Assembly (NCBI GenBank): GCA_041390825.1
Contig: JAWKPF010000024.1
Location: 1 to 64,000 of the forward strand
Direction of reading: 5' to 3'
DNA: 64,000 nt
Source: Thermomicrobiales bacterium
GTDB lineage: Bacteria; Chloroflexota; Chloroflexia; Thermomicrobiales; UBA6265
The position numbers and the translations under genes were made by a program. Below the pieces are notes generated by a model, which was given only the letters and a program-made list of their open reading frames with translations, ran no database searches and had not been told where the DNA came from. Shown in pieces: positions 17,498 through 27,651 of this stretch. The first letter of the stretch is position 1; each line of letters starts with the position of its first letter.

Positions 17498-19471
17498 ATG
17501 ACGGCTTCTCAGTTCGATCCAAAGATGCTGCTCGATCCCGGATGACGCCGCGGCTGGTGGATGCGCGCGCCTGATCGAGACGCATATCTCCTGGGTCTAT
17601 CTGGCCGGGGAGCGAGTGGTCAAACTGAAGCGGCCGGTCGAGCTTGGGTTCGCTGATTTTCGCGATCCGGCCGCGTCAGCAGGCGGGTGAGAACGGAGGT
17701 TCGCTGACTTGCCGTCTCACGACCGATGTCTATCTGCGGGCCAGCCGGTGACGGGAGAACGGGGGTCGATGCGCCCGGCGAGCCGCTCGAATGGCGGTGG
17801 TGACGGAAGCCGATGCTGAGCGGATGTTGGACGCTCTCTTGCGGGAGGGAAGGCGCCGGACGATCTGGCCGATCGGTTGGCGGATCGGTTGCTGATTCCG
17901 TTTCATGCCTCACTCTCGTCATCCTGGAGGGGTGCCCTGCCCGAAGGACAGGGCGATATAGCCAAGGTTTCGAGCCTGAGCCGAATGCCTCAAGCGACCA
18001 TCCTGCGTGTCCCCAGGATTCCTGTCCCATTCGGGCCGTCCCGACCGATAACCTCGATCAGGTGGCCAGCGTCGCATCTGACATTTTGGGAGCTGCCCAA
18101 CTCGGACTGGTTTCGAACGGTCGATGCACGGGTTCATGACCGAGCAACGGGAGTTGTTGCATGCGCGCTTCGACACCTGACAGGAGGCTGGTCGGCGATC
18201 GCGAGGCGAGCATATTTGCCTGAACCAGACGCCATGCAGATCTACGACTGTGTTGAGTTCGAGATCGCCATTCGGTGCGCCGATGTGGCCAGCGATCTTG
18301 CGTTTCCTCGACAGGATCTGCGGCGGCTGAGCGCGGCGAGGTGGGCGACGACCTGGCGCGCGCTACCGGGAGGCCGGAGTCGATCTGCCGGGGCCGGTGG
18401 TCGATCTCTGCTGGCGGCGCACCGTGCGCTGGTTCGGGCGAGTCGCGGCTGGAGCGCTCGGGACGCGATGCGACACCGATCAGCACGTGCCTTCGAAGCG
18501 GCGAGCTATCTCGATATCGCTACCTCGTTCGCCTGTCCTATCCAGCCGATGCTGGTGCTCGTCTCGGGCTTGAGCGGCAGCGGAAAATCGACCGTGGCGG
18601 CGGCGATCGCGCGGGCGACCAACGGCATCGTGCTCAGTTCGATGAAGCGCAAGAGGTTGGCCGGGTTGCAGCTGACCGATTCGGCCACGAGCGAGTGGCA
18701 TCAGGGAATCTACACGCGTGAATGGGACCGCGCGGACGCATCGACGAGCGGAACGCGCGGTCGAGACGATCGAACGTGGGCGGACAGCGGTTGTGGATGC
18801 GACCTTCTGGACAATGCGCAACGGGAGCGGTTTGCCGAGGCGGTTTCGGTTCGGGGACGGGTGTTCGGGGAGCAATTCAGCGGTGAGGGATCCTCGACGT
18901 CGCTTGGGATGACGAGGGGGCTCACTGCGGCGAGGAGATCCCCCTCGGCGCTCGGGATGACGAGGGGTGCGCCGCTGCGTAGAGGAGATCCTCGGCTTCG
19001 CTCGGGATGACGAGGGGACTTCGCCAGGCGAGATCCTCGACGTCGCTCGGGATGACGATGCGACCCGCTGCGGCGAGGAGATCCTCGACGTCGCTCGGGA
19101 TGACGAGGGGGATCGCTGGTGGCGAGGAGATCCCTCGGCGTCGCTCGGGATGACGAGGGGGGCCTGCTGCGGTGAGGGGATCCTTCGACGTCGCTCGATG
19201 ACGGGGAGATTGACGGACGTGGGGATGTCCCGTCGTCGTCGTCGTCTGGACCGAATTGATGACGCCACGTCGAACGCGCATCGAGCGGCGGGCGCGCGAG
19301 CGGCAGACAGCCCCGATGCGACGTTCGAGATTCGTGAACGACAGATCGCCGAACTTGCCGAACGTCCGGTGCGGGTTCCCGACGGCGCACTGGGGCAACG
19401 ATCGACACGGCGCGGACGGGCTGACCGTCGCTCGATCTGTTCCTTGCGGCCTGGAGATATCGCGGGGCTGA
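17498..19471 (+). pseudogene. Two-domain APH-like/P-loop kinase, frameshifted and interrupted by repeats
   Basis: An aminoglycoside-phosphotransferase-like domain joined to an AAA/zeta-type P-loop kinase. The pieces are LIETHISWVYLAGERVVKLKRP (N-lobe), AEHICL and QIYDCVEFEIAIRCADVASDLAF (catalytic/metal loop), REAGVDLP and LVLVSGLSGSGKSTVAAAIA with a perfect Walker A. These are followed by the C-terminal RIERRARERQ...DATFEIRERQIAELAE and PVRVPDGAHW. Between the Walker A domain and that C-terminal segment sits a seven-copy 48-bp array that related proteins are not expected to have. Several frameshifts occur as well. The substrate is unknown in this family. ackA follows 22 nt downstream. Confidence 0.7.
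18889..19208. repeat. Seven-copy tandem array, about 48 bp per unit, inside the kinase gene
   Basis: Units begin at 18889, 18937, 18987, 19032, 19080, 19129 and 19179. The core is GATCCTCGACGTCGCTCGGG followed by ATGACGAGGGG, joined by a less conserved CGCTGCGGCGAGGA-type link. The links are themselves related, so this is a tandem repeat and not a CRISPR array. A solitary copy lies at 20571 in ackA, and a reverse copy at 55945. Confidence 0.9.
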
Positions 19472-19493
19472 TCAGGAGGTTCGGGGATGCGCC

Positions 19494-20734
19494 ATGCCTG
19501 AGCGTACGGTGCTGACGGTCAATACCGGTTCGTCCAGCCTGAAAGCCGCGGTTTTCGACGCGGACGAGCTGGCCGACCGGCACATGACGGCGCTGGTGGA
19601 GCACATCGGGCACGCATCCGCATTGCGTGTGACCAGCGGAGCTGGATACGCTGGCGAACGAATCGAAAGACAGCCAGGGATCATGGCGCGAGGCGCTCGC
19701 CGTAGTTGCTCGATTGGATGAGGCGCAACGGCGAGATCGATCCGCTGGTCGCCATTGGGCACGCCTGGTGCATGGCGGTCCCAACTATCTGGCCGCAGTT
19801 GATCGATGACGCAATGGTGGCTGCCATCGAGCAGTTGATCCTGTTCGCGCCGAATCATCTCCTGCTGAAGCGCTCGCGGCCATCGCCACCACCTGAACAC
19901 TTCCCGATCTGCCGCAGGCGGCCTGTTTTGATACCTGCCTTCACTGCACCATGCCGCCCGTCGCGCAGCGCTATCCCTTGTTGCCTGAGTTCGAGCGGAT
20001 GGCGTCATCCGCTACGCTGGTTTCATGGCTTGAGTTACGCCTCGATCGTGGAGCAGTTGGCGACGACTCGCCGCCGCGCCATCGCAGGCGCATCTGGGCA
20101 ATGGCGCCAGCATGGCTGCGCTGGTGGAAGGGGAAGAGCGTCGACACCACCATGGGATTCACCGCTCGGCGGTTTGATGATGGGTACGCGCGCGGCGATC
20201 TCGGACTTGGGCTGGATGCTCGATCTTCTGTAAATGAAACCGCTGGAGCATTGACGAGGTGGCTGATCTGGTGACCAATCAGGCCGGTTGCGCGGAGTGT
20301 CGCAACGTCTGCCGACATGAAACCCTGCTCGATCACGAAGTCGACGATGCCCAGACCGCCATTGCGCTGAACTTATGCGTTCACCGGCGCGCAAGCAGCT
20401 GGGGAGCGTTGCTGAGGCGGTGCTGGGGGGAATCGATTCGCTGGTCTTTACCGGCGAGATTGGCGGAGCACGCGGCCGAGATTCGGGAGCGGATCTGCCA
20501 AAGTGATTTCGGTTGAGTGGTTGACCAGACTGATTCAGAGAAGAACAAATCGAACTCGGAACGGTCAAGAGATCCCTCGGCGTCGCTCGGGATGACGTGG
20601 AGCTTTACTGTGAGGAAAATAGGTACGGAAATTTCGTATGACGATGCTCCTGCAATGTCATGGTGCCCTGTCCGACGAGGAGCGCATGATCGCGCGGGAT
20701 ACGATAACGCTCATTCAACGGGGGAGGGAATAGC
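19494..20734 (+). pseudogene. ackA: Acetate kinase, frameshifted, carries a 48-bp repeat
   Basis: Acetate kinase (acetyl phosphate + ADP to acetate + ATP). Diagnostic pieces in several frames: TVNTGSSSLKAAVF (phosphate loop), GHRLVHGG-like, ACFDTAFH, GFHGLSY-like, HLGNGAS-like, SVDTTMGFT, FTGEIGEHAAEIR and the end LPTDEERMIARDT-like before TAG. About 413 codons are spanned, against a usual 400. One repeat unit sits in the variable segment before the last motif. The TAG stop is 1 nt before the xfp ATG, so the two are a coupled operon making acetate and ATP from the phosphoketolase branch. Confidence 0.85.
20571..20617 (+). repeat. Single 48-bp-family repeat inside ackA
   Basis: GATCCCTCGGCGTCGCTCGG then GATGACGTGGAG and a CTTTACTGTGAGGA tail match a full unit of the array at 18889-19208. 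It can be read without a stop in the ackA frame, between EKNKSNS and GTEISYDDAP. It therefore adds about 16 codons in a poorly conserved part of the protein. Confidence 0.75.
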
Positions 20735-20735
20735 A

Positions 20736-23110
20736 TGAACTTATGCTCTCGATCCCGATCTTCCTCGGTCGTCGCCACTGAGGAAGCGCGGCTACTCCTT
20801 CCAAAGCGGACGGTCCGCTGTCGCCTGAGCTGCTGGACAAGATGCTGCGCTACTGGTAGGCGTCCAACTATCTGACCGTGGGGCAGATCTATTCGTAGCG
20901 AACCTTGCATGCGCGAGCCGCTGGTAGTCGAGCAGATCAAACCGCGCCTGCTGGGCCACTGGGCACCTCGTCAGTTGAATCTGTCTATACGTGCAGCTCA
21001 ACCGTCTGATCAAGGAACGCGATGTCGACGATGCCTACCTGGCTGGTCCCGGACACGGGGGTCAGCCATTGTGGCGCAGGTCTACCTGGAAGGGACCTAT
21101 TCCGAGATCTATCCCGCGGTCTCCGAAGACGAGGCCGGGATGCGCCAGCTCTTCCGCCACCTCGACACCGGGTGGAATTCCCAGTCATGTCAGCGTGCCA
21201 ACCCCGATCGATTCGCGAGGGCGGCGAGCTGGCGGTGCTGAGTCAGTCCGCCTTCGGGCGGCGTTCGACAATCCCGATCTGCTGGTGGCGGCGGTGATCG
21301 GCGATGGCGAGGCGGAAACCGCTCCGCTGACCGGTGGATGGTAGTAGTATTTTCCTGAACCCGGCGCGCGATCGGCAGTGCTCCCGATCCTCCATCTCAA
21401 CGGGTATTAAGATCGCCAATCCCACCGTCATGGCCGCATGGCCGACGAAGACATCCGCGCTCTGATCGGCGGGCACGCGGTGAGGTGCGGTTCGTTTGCG
21501 GTGACGATCCCGCCGCGGTTTTCCAACAGTTCGCGGCCACGCTCGACGGTACGACACGATTCGCGCGATCCAGACGGAAGGCGCACGCACGGTTTGCGGG
21601 TAACCCTGCTGGATGGCTATCGCCTCCCAGGTGCACACCCGCGGACTGGTCCCGATGGTCGATGGCATCCCTTGTCGGCACCTTCCGCTCGCATCAGGTG
21701 CCGCTTTCGGGCGTGAAGCAGGATCCGGCGCATTTGCAGATTTCCCAGTGGCTCCGCAGCTACAACCCGACGAGCTCTTCGATCGCGCTGGCAAACTCGT
21801 GCCGGAATCTGGCCGAGCTGGCGCCCACGGGTGACCGGCGCATGGGCGCGAATCCATACATCGGCGGCAAGCTGCTGGTCGACTGATGCTGGTTCGATCC
21901 GCACCTGTTCGAGCTGCCGATCGCAGCTCCCGTGGAAGCTGGCACGAAAACACGCGCCCCTTCGGGACATTCCTCGCGCGATGTTCACGCTGAACGCGGA
22001 CGAGAAGAACTCCGCATCTTCACCGCCGATGAGCTGACCTGAACCGCCTGGGCGATGTGCTCCAGGTGGAGAATCGCCGTTGCGGCGAGCGATCGATATC
22101 GACGATCACCTCAGCCCCGACGGCCAGGTGATGGAACTTGAGCGGAGCAGACAATCGACGAGTGGAGGCCTATACCCTCACCGGGCGGCATGGGCTCTTC
22201 CCCACCTACGAATCGTCTGCGATGGTGGCGGCGTCGATGATCGTGCAGCATTCGAAATGGCTGCAGGAAGCCGCCGAGCTTCCTGGCGCGAGCCGATCTC
22301 CTCGCTCAACATCTTGCTTCACCTCGACACGGCGCAACGACCACAACGGCTTTAGTCACCAGGACCGGGGCTGATCGATGTCATGCTCTCCAAGATGAAG
22401 TCACGCATCTACCTGCCGCCCGACGCCAACACGCTCCTCTCGGTCGGCGAGCATTGCCTGCAATCGCGCAACTACGGAATCGATCAGATCGACAAGCAAC
22501 CGCACTTGCAGTACCTGATTGACGAAGCGGAGCAGCAGACATCGATGCAGGCGTCGATCTGGCATTGGGCCGGCAACGAAGGGGATCTCGAGCCTGATGC
22601 GGTGCTGGCAGCGGCGGGCGACGTGCCGGACCCAGGAGATTCTGGCGGCCGCGGAAGCAGGTTGCGGCAATAAGGCCCAACTCACGGTGCGTGGTCAATG
22701 TGGTCGACCTGATGTGTCTCTTCATTCCGGCAGAGCCATCCACATGGCATGGACCAGACGCGTTTCGTCGATCTGTTCACCGCCGACAAACCGGTGGTTT
22801 TCGCGTTCCATGGGTATCAGCGCGCCATCCACGAGATTGTTCACGGTCGGGTGAACTCCGCAGTGAAGTTCCATGTGCGCGGGAAGTTCAACGAGGAAGG
22901 CACTACTCACATCTTGCTCGACATGGTGGTGCTGAACTCCATGAGCCGGCACGGTTCTGGCCGCGCTCGCTCTGAACGGGTGTTGCGCTTCCGCCAGCGG
23001 GCCGATGCGTGCCTATTGCCGAACTGAGCATGATCAAGAAAGCCGTGGCGTATTCGCGCGAGCATTTCGATCTGAAATCGGGTGAACTGGACATGGACTG
23101 GCAGCGGCGG
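20736..23110 (+). pseudogene. xfp: Phosphoketolase, multiply frameshifted
   Basis: D-xylulose 5-phosphate/fructose 6-phosphate phosphoketolase (about 790 residues expected). Pieces across all three frames follow the family in order: PLSPELLDKMLRYW, TYLAGPGHGG-like, EGTYSEIYPAVSEDEAGM, GIPSHVSV, AAVIGDGEAET (ThDP site), ILHLNGYKIANPT, GHGYEVRFV-like, SHQVPLSG, TGRHGLFPTYESF-like, WLQEAAELPWR-like, MKSRIYLPPDANTLLSV, KPVVFAFHGYQRAIHE and VAYSREHF near the end. GGGGGAGGG precedes the ATG. The exact stop is not identifiable. It acts with ackA in the acetyl-phosphate-producing branch. Confidence 0.88.
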
Positions 23111-23360
23111 GCTCCTACCCCGCGGTCGTCGTTGCAGGCCTTGTATCCGGTTCTCCGCAGTGGCGGGACCCAGCCCGCCAGCGGCCGCAGGCCGCCAATA
23201 TGCTGGGTAAATCGACAACGTTTCGGACCGGCAAATCGGTTGCTGAGGCCTGCGACGCAGGCGCGATTGGCGGCCACGGGCGTCGTTACTTCGACCTCGA
23301 CCAAGTACTCTCATCACGACACGACCGGTCGCGATCATACCGAACGAGGAGCGCATGACA

Positions 23361-23742
23361 TGGCATCTTTCAATGTGAAAAAGCGGGCAAGCTGACCTAC
23401 TACTACGACGGCGATCGCCCGCGCTTCTGGCGCTGGTCATCAGAGGAGGAACTGGACGGCGACTCCGAAGCTCTATTTCGCCGGACTCACGGGCGGCTGC
23501 CATTCGGCCAAGAACGTGCTCGGTCTCGACGAACTGGTCACCATGGATCCGCACAAGGAGATCCCGCTCGTCTTCCAATGCTGGGGAGGAATGGTTTGGC
23601 ATGAGGCCGGGGATCGCCGATTCGCTGAAGGATCGACTTCATCGAAGTGCACGCGTTCGGCTGCCAGCCGAAGAGTCCGAACCTCGCTGGTCGACCCGGT
23701 CGGGTTCGCGCAGTTGAGCAAGACCGCCTGCGCAAGGAATAG
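23361..23742 (+). pseudogene. Hypothetical protein, frameshifted
   Basis: Begins MASFNVEKAGKLTYYYDGD-like after a GAGGAGCGC upstream stretch. Continues in other frames with FWRWSSEEELDGD, PKLYFAGLTGGCHSAKNVLG, LDELVTMDPHKEIPLVFQCW and FIEVHAFGCQPK. The pieces are coherent and protein-like, but I do not recognise the family. It lies between xfp and nanE on the same strand. The 250 nt before it (23111-23360) and 146 nt after it show nothing clear. Confidence 0.4.
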
Positions 23743-23888
23743 ATAGTTTGTTCCGCCTTTTCGCCGACAACCTGCCAGACAACGGAGTTCCCTGCCGGTT
23801 CACCAGCACTCACTGACGTGCCCGACAAGGCGGCGTCGTACGAGTTTTGACGGTTGGTTTCGCACAAAAGGCATTGCAGGAGAGCGAA

Positions 23889-24551
23889 ATGACGGCGATG
23901 TGGAGCGGCTTCGGCCGGGGGCTGTATTCAGTGGCTGGCAGCGGGAAGGCAATCCGCCGCAATAGGTCTTCGCGGCGGCGATACGCGGCCGCGGTGGCGG
24001 TGGCGGTTGGGATCGCCCGCGGAATAGACGGGGTCGCTGATATCAGCGCCATTCGTGCCGGTAGTTGGCCCGAGATCCCCATCAGGGATCTCCAAGCTGA
24101 AGCAGATGGCGGGCTTTTCATCACGCCAACGGGCGAAAGCGCGCGATCATCGCGGCCAAAGCCAATCTGGTCGCTGGGAATCGACCACGCGCGAGCGCCC
24201 GAAGGTGGAGAAACCCTTGCGAAGGCAGTTGAGGCTATCCATGACGCAGGTTGTTAGCGGCCGATTAGGGCACGATCGCGGACGCGTGCCGCGGTCGCAG
24301 CCGGGGTCGATGCCGCTGGCACCCACTTGATGAGCGGTTACGTTGGGCGGCCTGAAACAGGAGGGGGCTCCGATTTCGCGCTCATCGAACAGATGGTCGC
24401 TGAGCTTTCCGTTCCGATTTTCGCCGAAGGCCGTTACTGGACGCGGGAAGACGTCGAGCGCTCGATTGCGGGCTTCGTTTGTCGTCGTCGAATGGCCATC
24501 GCTGAATCCGGGCAAGCGATTACGGAACGCTTCGTCGCGGCGTTGCGATAG
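23889..24551 (+). pseudogene. nanE: N-acetylmannosamine-6-phosphate 2-epimerase, frameshifted
   Basis: NanE interconverts ManNAc-6-P and GlcNAc-6-P. A start like MTAMWSGFGRGL matches the family opening. Further pieces are AAAVAVAVGIARGIDGVADI, VFITPT-like, DHARAPEGGETLAKAVEAIH, SGYVGRPETGGG and FALIEQMVAELSVPIFAEGR. The end is ITERFVAAL before TAG. These cover the whole TIM barrel in order with about three frame changes. It begins the amino-sugar segment that continues with the SIS, kinase and ceramidase-like genes. Confidence 0.82.
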
Positions 24552-24565
24552 GAGAGGGGTTCAGC

Positions 24566-24588
24566 GTCCAGGTGTCCAGTGTCCAGTG
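24566..24588. repeat. Short heptamer array (GTCCAGT)
   Basis: Three adjacent GTCCAGG/GTCCAGT units after the nanE stop, with the same 7-bp period as the longer arrays in the window. Confidence 0.6.
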
Positions 24589-24660
24589 CACGGACTAAAC
24601 CAGGCGCTGGACCCTGACTTGGGACCAATGTCGAACCACGCGCGCACGCGCAGGCAAGGG

Positions 24661-25397
24661 GGAACACTCAGGCGAGCAAAGCCTACGAACGGCATTGAAC
24701 GACTTCGCGGCTTGATCGATGAGGTCGGTATCAAGGGGCCTCGTAGATCGAAGCGGCTGCCGCGCGATGGCGGACTCGATCGCCAACGGCGATTGGGCAG
24801 CCTTCTCGGTAGCGGGTGATTCGCATGATGGCGGAAGAGGTCTTCTACCGCGCCGGTGTGGGCTTTGGGCGTTCAACGCCATGCTCGATATCAATTCGAC
24901 GAAGCGAACCCTGCGGGGCGGGATGGTCGAGCGCACCGAGGGGTACGCCGGGTTGCAGCTGATCGGTTCGATGCGCGTGCTGGCGAGGTGGTATCGTCAG
25001 CAACCTGGATCAATCCGGCGCCGATCGAGCTGGCGATAGTTGTGGGGAGCGTGGAGCGGCAACGATTGGTTCTGACTTTGGCTGAACATTACGGCAATGC
25101 CGTATCGCGCCATTCCTCCGGCCTATTGATCGCTGGCCGATCTGGTGGTCGATAGCCGCGTGCCCGTGGGTGACGGTATTCTCATATGGACGAAGATGAG
25201 GATACCGCGTCGCGGCGTCCTCCACCGTGCGCTTGGGGCGGCACTGACATGCCATCGGAGGCGGTGCAGGTAGCCGAAACGATGCTGGCCAGGTTGAACA
25301 TGCCGGTGATCGTGATAGCGACATCCGGCGAAGTGATGGAGCAACGGGTGCGTTCCAGGACGAGTACGGTCCGCGCCTGACACCGTTCAAGGGTTGA
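24661..25397 (+). pseudogene. SIS-domain sugar isomerase-type protein, frameshifted
   Basis: Pieces NTQASKAYER, MADSIANGDW, MAEEVFYRAG, NAMLDIN, GGMVERTEGYAG, INPAPIELAI, AEHYGNAVSRHSSGL, VDSRVPVGDG, HMDEDEDTAS, AETMLARLNMPVIV and YGPRLTPFKG follow, in order, a SIS phosphosugar-binding protein of the UPF0309 type. The usual first residues are not resolved, so the start is approximate. The TGA stop lies 4 nt before the kinase GTG. In amino-sugar clusters such proteins are thought to isomerise or etherase-cleave phosphosugars. The substrate here is inferred only from neighbours. Confidence 0.7.
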
Positions 25398-25401
25398 CCC
25401 G

Positions 25402-26375
25402 GTGGAACCCGACGCCTTGCTGCTCGCTATCGATGGTGGTCAAACCGCCACCAAGTCGTTGCTCGCGCGCGATGGGACCGTGCTGGCCAGGCGGCATCGG
25501 TGGTCCGTCCGACCATTTTCATCGAGGGCGGTGGAAAGAACTGGCGCGCAACTTGGGGCCGCGAACGATGTGCTGGAGAAGACCGGTATCGATCCGGCGC
25601 GTATCGTCGCGGGTCGGCGTCGGTCATGCACGGATTGCTCCACTGCAGCCGCGCGCCAGGAGGTGGCGGTGCGTATCGTGCGCGAACGGCTGTCTCAGAG
25701 GTTTCGGTCTTTCCCGACTACGTCACCAATCTGTATATTGGCGGGCAACCTGGGTGGTGTTCTATCGCGAGTGGGGCGGCGCCATCGGCTACGGGGTGAC
25801 GGTCGATGGAAAGGAGGCCATCTCGGGTGGGTTCGGGTATCTCCTGGGCGATGAAGGCAGCGCGTTCGATATCGGCTTGCGCGCCATCGCCGCTGCCTGC
25901 CGTGGAGCTGATCAGTGACCAGCCGATGGTGCTGACCGAGATCGTTCTCCGGTATTTCGACGAGCGCAACGACTTGCCGCCGATTGTGTATGCGGCCGGG
26001 TTCTCACGCGAGCGAATCTCGTTGTCACCAGGAAGGTCGGACACACGGCGAACGCCGAAGATGCCGCCGTCGAAATCATTCGATCCTCCGGGCAGCAGGG
26101 AACTGCAGGTATGGCGCTGGGGGTGATGCGGCAGCTCTATGCGCCAGGACGCCTGCGCCGGTCTATCTGGACCGGGGCGTTCTCTCGGCGGGCCCGATCT
26201 TGATGGATCCGTTTGCATTTTCTCGTGGCTGGCCCACTGCCGAGCCGCGCGAGCTACTTGTTCCCACCAGCGGCCGGAGCTTTGTTCCTGGCTGCGCAAT
26301 CGGTGGGATCGAGGCCGATGCGACGCCTGGTTGGCCAATGTGGCCGCCAGCCTTGCCGCGATCCGATCGGCATGA
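25402..26375 (+). pseudogene. BadF/N-acetylglucosamine-kinase-like ATPase, frameshifted
   Basis: ASKHA-fold kinase of the BadF/BadG (NAGK) type. LLAIDGGQTATKSLLA is the phosphate-1 loop, NDVLEKTGIDPARIV follows, then IGYGVTVDGKEAISGGFGYL with LGDEGSAFDIG (the family's GDEGS motif), LPPIVYAAGF, MALGVMRQLYAPG and VYLTGGVFS-like. The end is SLAAIRSA. Joining two to three frames gives about 320 residues, the usual size. The stop overlaps the next start (ATGA). It probably phosphorylates GlcNAc or a related amino sugar, feeding nanE and glycolysis. Confidence 0.78.
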
Positions 26376-27626
26376 GCCGCGGGTGGGTGTGCGGGGCGGC
26401 CCAGGTTCCGCTTCCAGCGCCAGCCGGCACGCCAATGGAGGTATGGTGATGGTTCGGTCTCGCTGGCATGATCGATGAGCGGACCATCGGCGCATTGTCG
26501 TTGGAAGCAGGTGGATGGCCGGTTGGTGTTGGTCGCGGTCGATTGGTCATGGTCGACAGCGGCCTTGGTCGATGCAGTTGCCGGCGGCCGCCGGTGCATC
26601 GGTCCGAACTGGCAGCAGGCGGACTGCACACACACGAAGCGGACTGCTGGGGTCATTTCGGTTGCACCCGAGCGAACCTGATAGCTCTGAACCTTGGCGT
26701 TGCGGGGCGCATTCGGCCCGCGCGGTTGTCAAGGGCGCATGCTTGCTGCGCGATCGCGTGCCGAGCCGGCCGAGTCGCCGTTCGGAGCGGAGACGAGCGG
26801 GCTTGCGGCCAATCGAAACCGCGCCGACGGCCCGTGCGACCCACATGTTTCGATCCTCGCGATCGCACCGCGCGCGGGTGTTCACCCTCGCTGGTGGCCC
26901 ATTTCGCTTGCCATCCCACGATCCTCAAGGCGGAAATCCGGCTCATCTCCGCGGACTTTCCGGGGCGTTCCGCCGTGCGCTGGAGCCGATGCCGTCCCAG
27001 GATGCCTTGGCTCCGGTCGTTCTCGAACGGCGCGGCAGGAGCACGCGGGCACCACGCGGCTATCCCAGGATAAAGGATGAGGTGGAGCGCGTTGGCGCCG
27101 GATTGGCCAACGCCGCCAGGTCGGCGCTCGAAATCGCCTGTCCGCTCGATCCCGTTCGCGTTCGCCCAGAAGGCGAGAAAGTGTTGCGACCTCGCGCGGA
27201 CTGGAGCATCTACCCGCGGCGCCTTCGGGCGTCGTTGCCCACAGTCAGGACTCCGCGGCAACGGCGGCGCATCGTGGAGACCAGGGCGCAAGGCGCGATA
27301 CTGCTCGAACGGCTCGCGCAGGCGGGGCGGACGCCATTCAGCGCACGACCGCCATTCCGGCGTGGCGGTTGGGCGATCTGCGGATCGTGGCCATTCCCGG
27401 CGAATGTTTGCATCTTGGGGAGCGGATCGTTCGATCCTCGCCCGATCCCGTGCTCGTGTTTGGCTATGCCAACGGATATGTCGGCTATCTGGTGGACGAA
27501 GCCGCCGACGCTGCCAGTACCTGCAAGAAGCGCTCGCCAGCCCTTCGCTCCTGGCGCCGGCGACGAACTGGCGAGTGGCGCTGGCGTGGCCACCCTGAAC
27601 GCGCTCGCTTCGAAGCAGAGTTGTGA
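26372..27626 (+). pseudogene. Neutral/alkaline ceramidase-like protein, frameshifted
   Basis: Pieces GAAQVPLPAPAGTPMEV, SLEAGGRRLVLVAVDW-like, ASHTHEAD-like (metal His), GLAANRNRADGPCDP, VAHFACHPTIL, LISADFPG, ILLERLAQAG, LGDLRIVAIPGE and LVFGYANGYVGYL correspond in order to the N-terminal domain of neutral ceramidases. Bacterial homologues in sugar clusters often have unknown substrates. The ATG overlaps the kinase stop. No signal peptide is visible, arguing against extracellular lipid digestion. It converges with the DUF4397 gene. Confidence 0.72.
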
Positions 27627-27651
27627 CGCTGCCTACGCGCCCGAACTGCCG

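Noticed and set aside
17905..18050. Possible second repeat insertion in the kinase gene, with GCCCTGCCCGAAGGACAGGGC
   Set aside because: Part of it can be read as kinase-like sequence (DIAK...ATIL...DNLDQV), and the remaining 42 nt do not match the 48-bp unit, so insertion cannot be separated from sequence error.
18889..19208. Regular repeats that look like a CRISPR array
   Set aside because: The segments between cores are short (about 15-18 nt) and related to each other, the period varies, no cas gene is present, and single copies occur inside ackA and at 55945. It is a tandem repeat.
18480..19784. Long minus-strand open frame of over 400 codons
   Set aside because: It is antisense to the kinase and ackA pieces, is Arg/Ser/Pro-rich, and its length comes from GC-rich repeats without stops.
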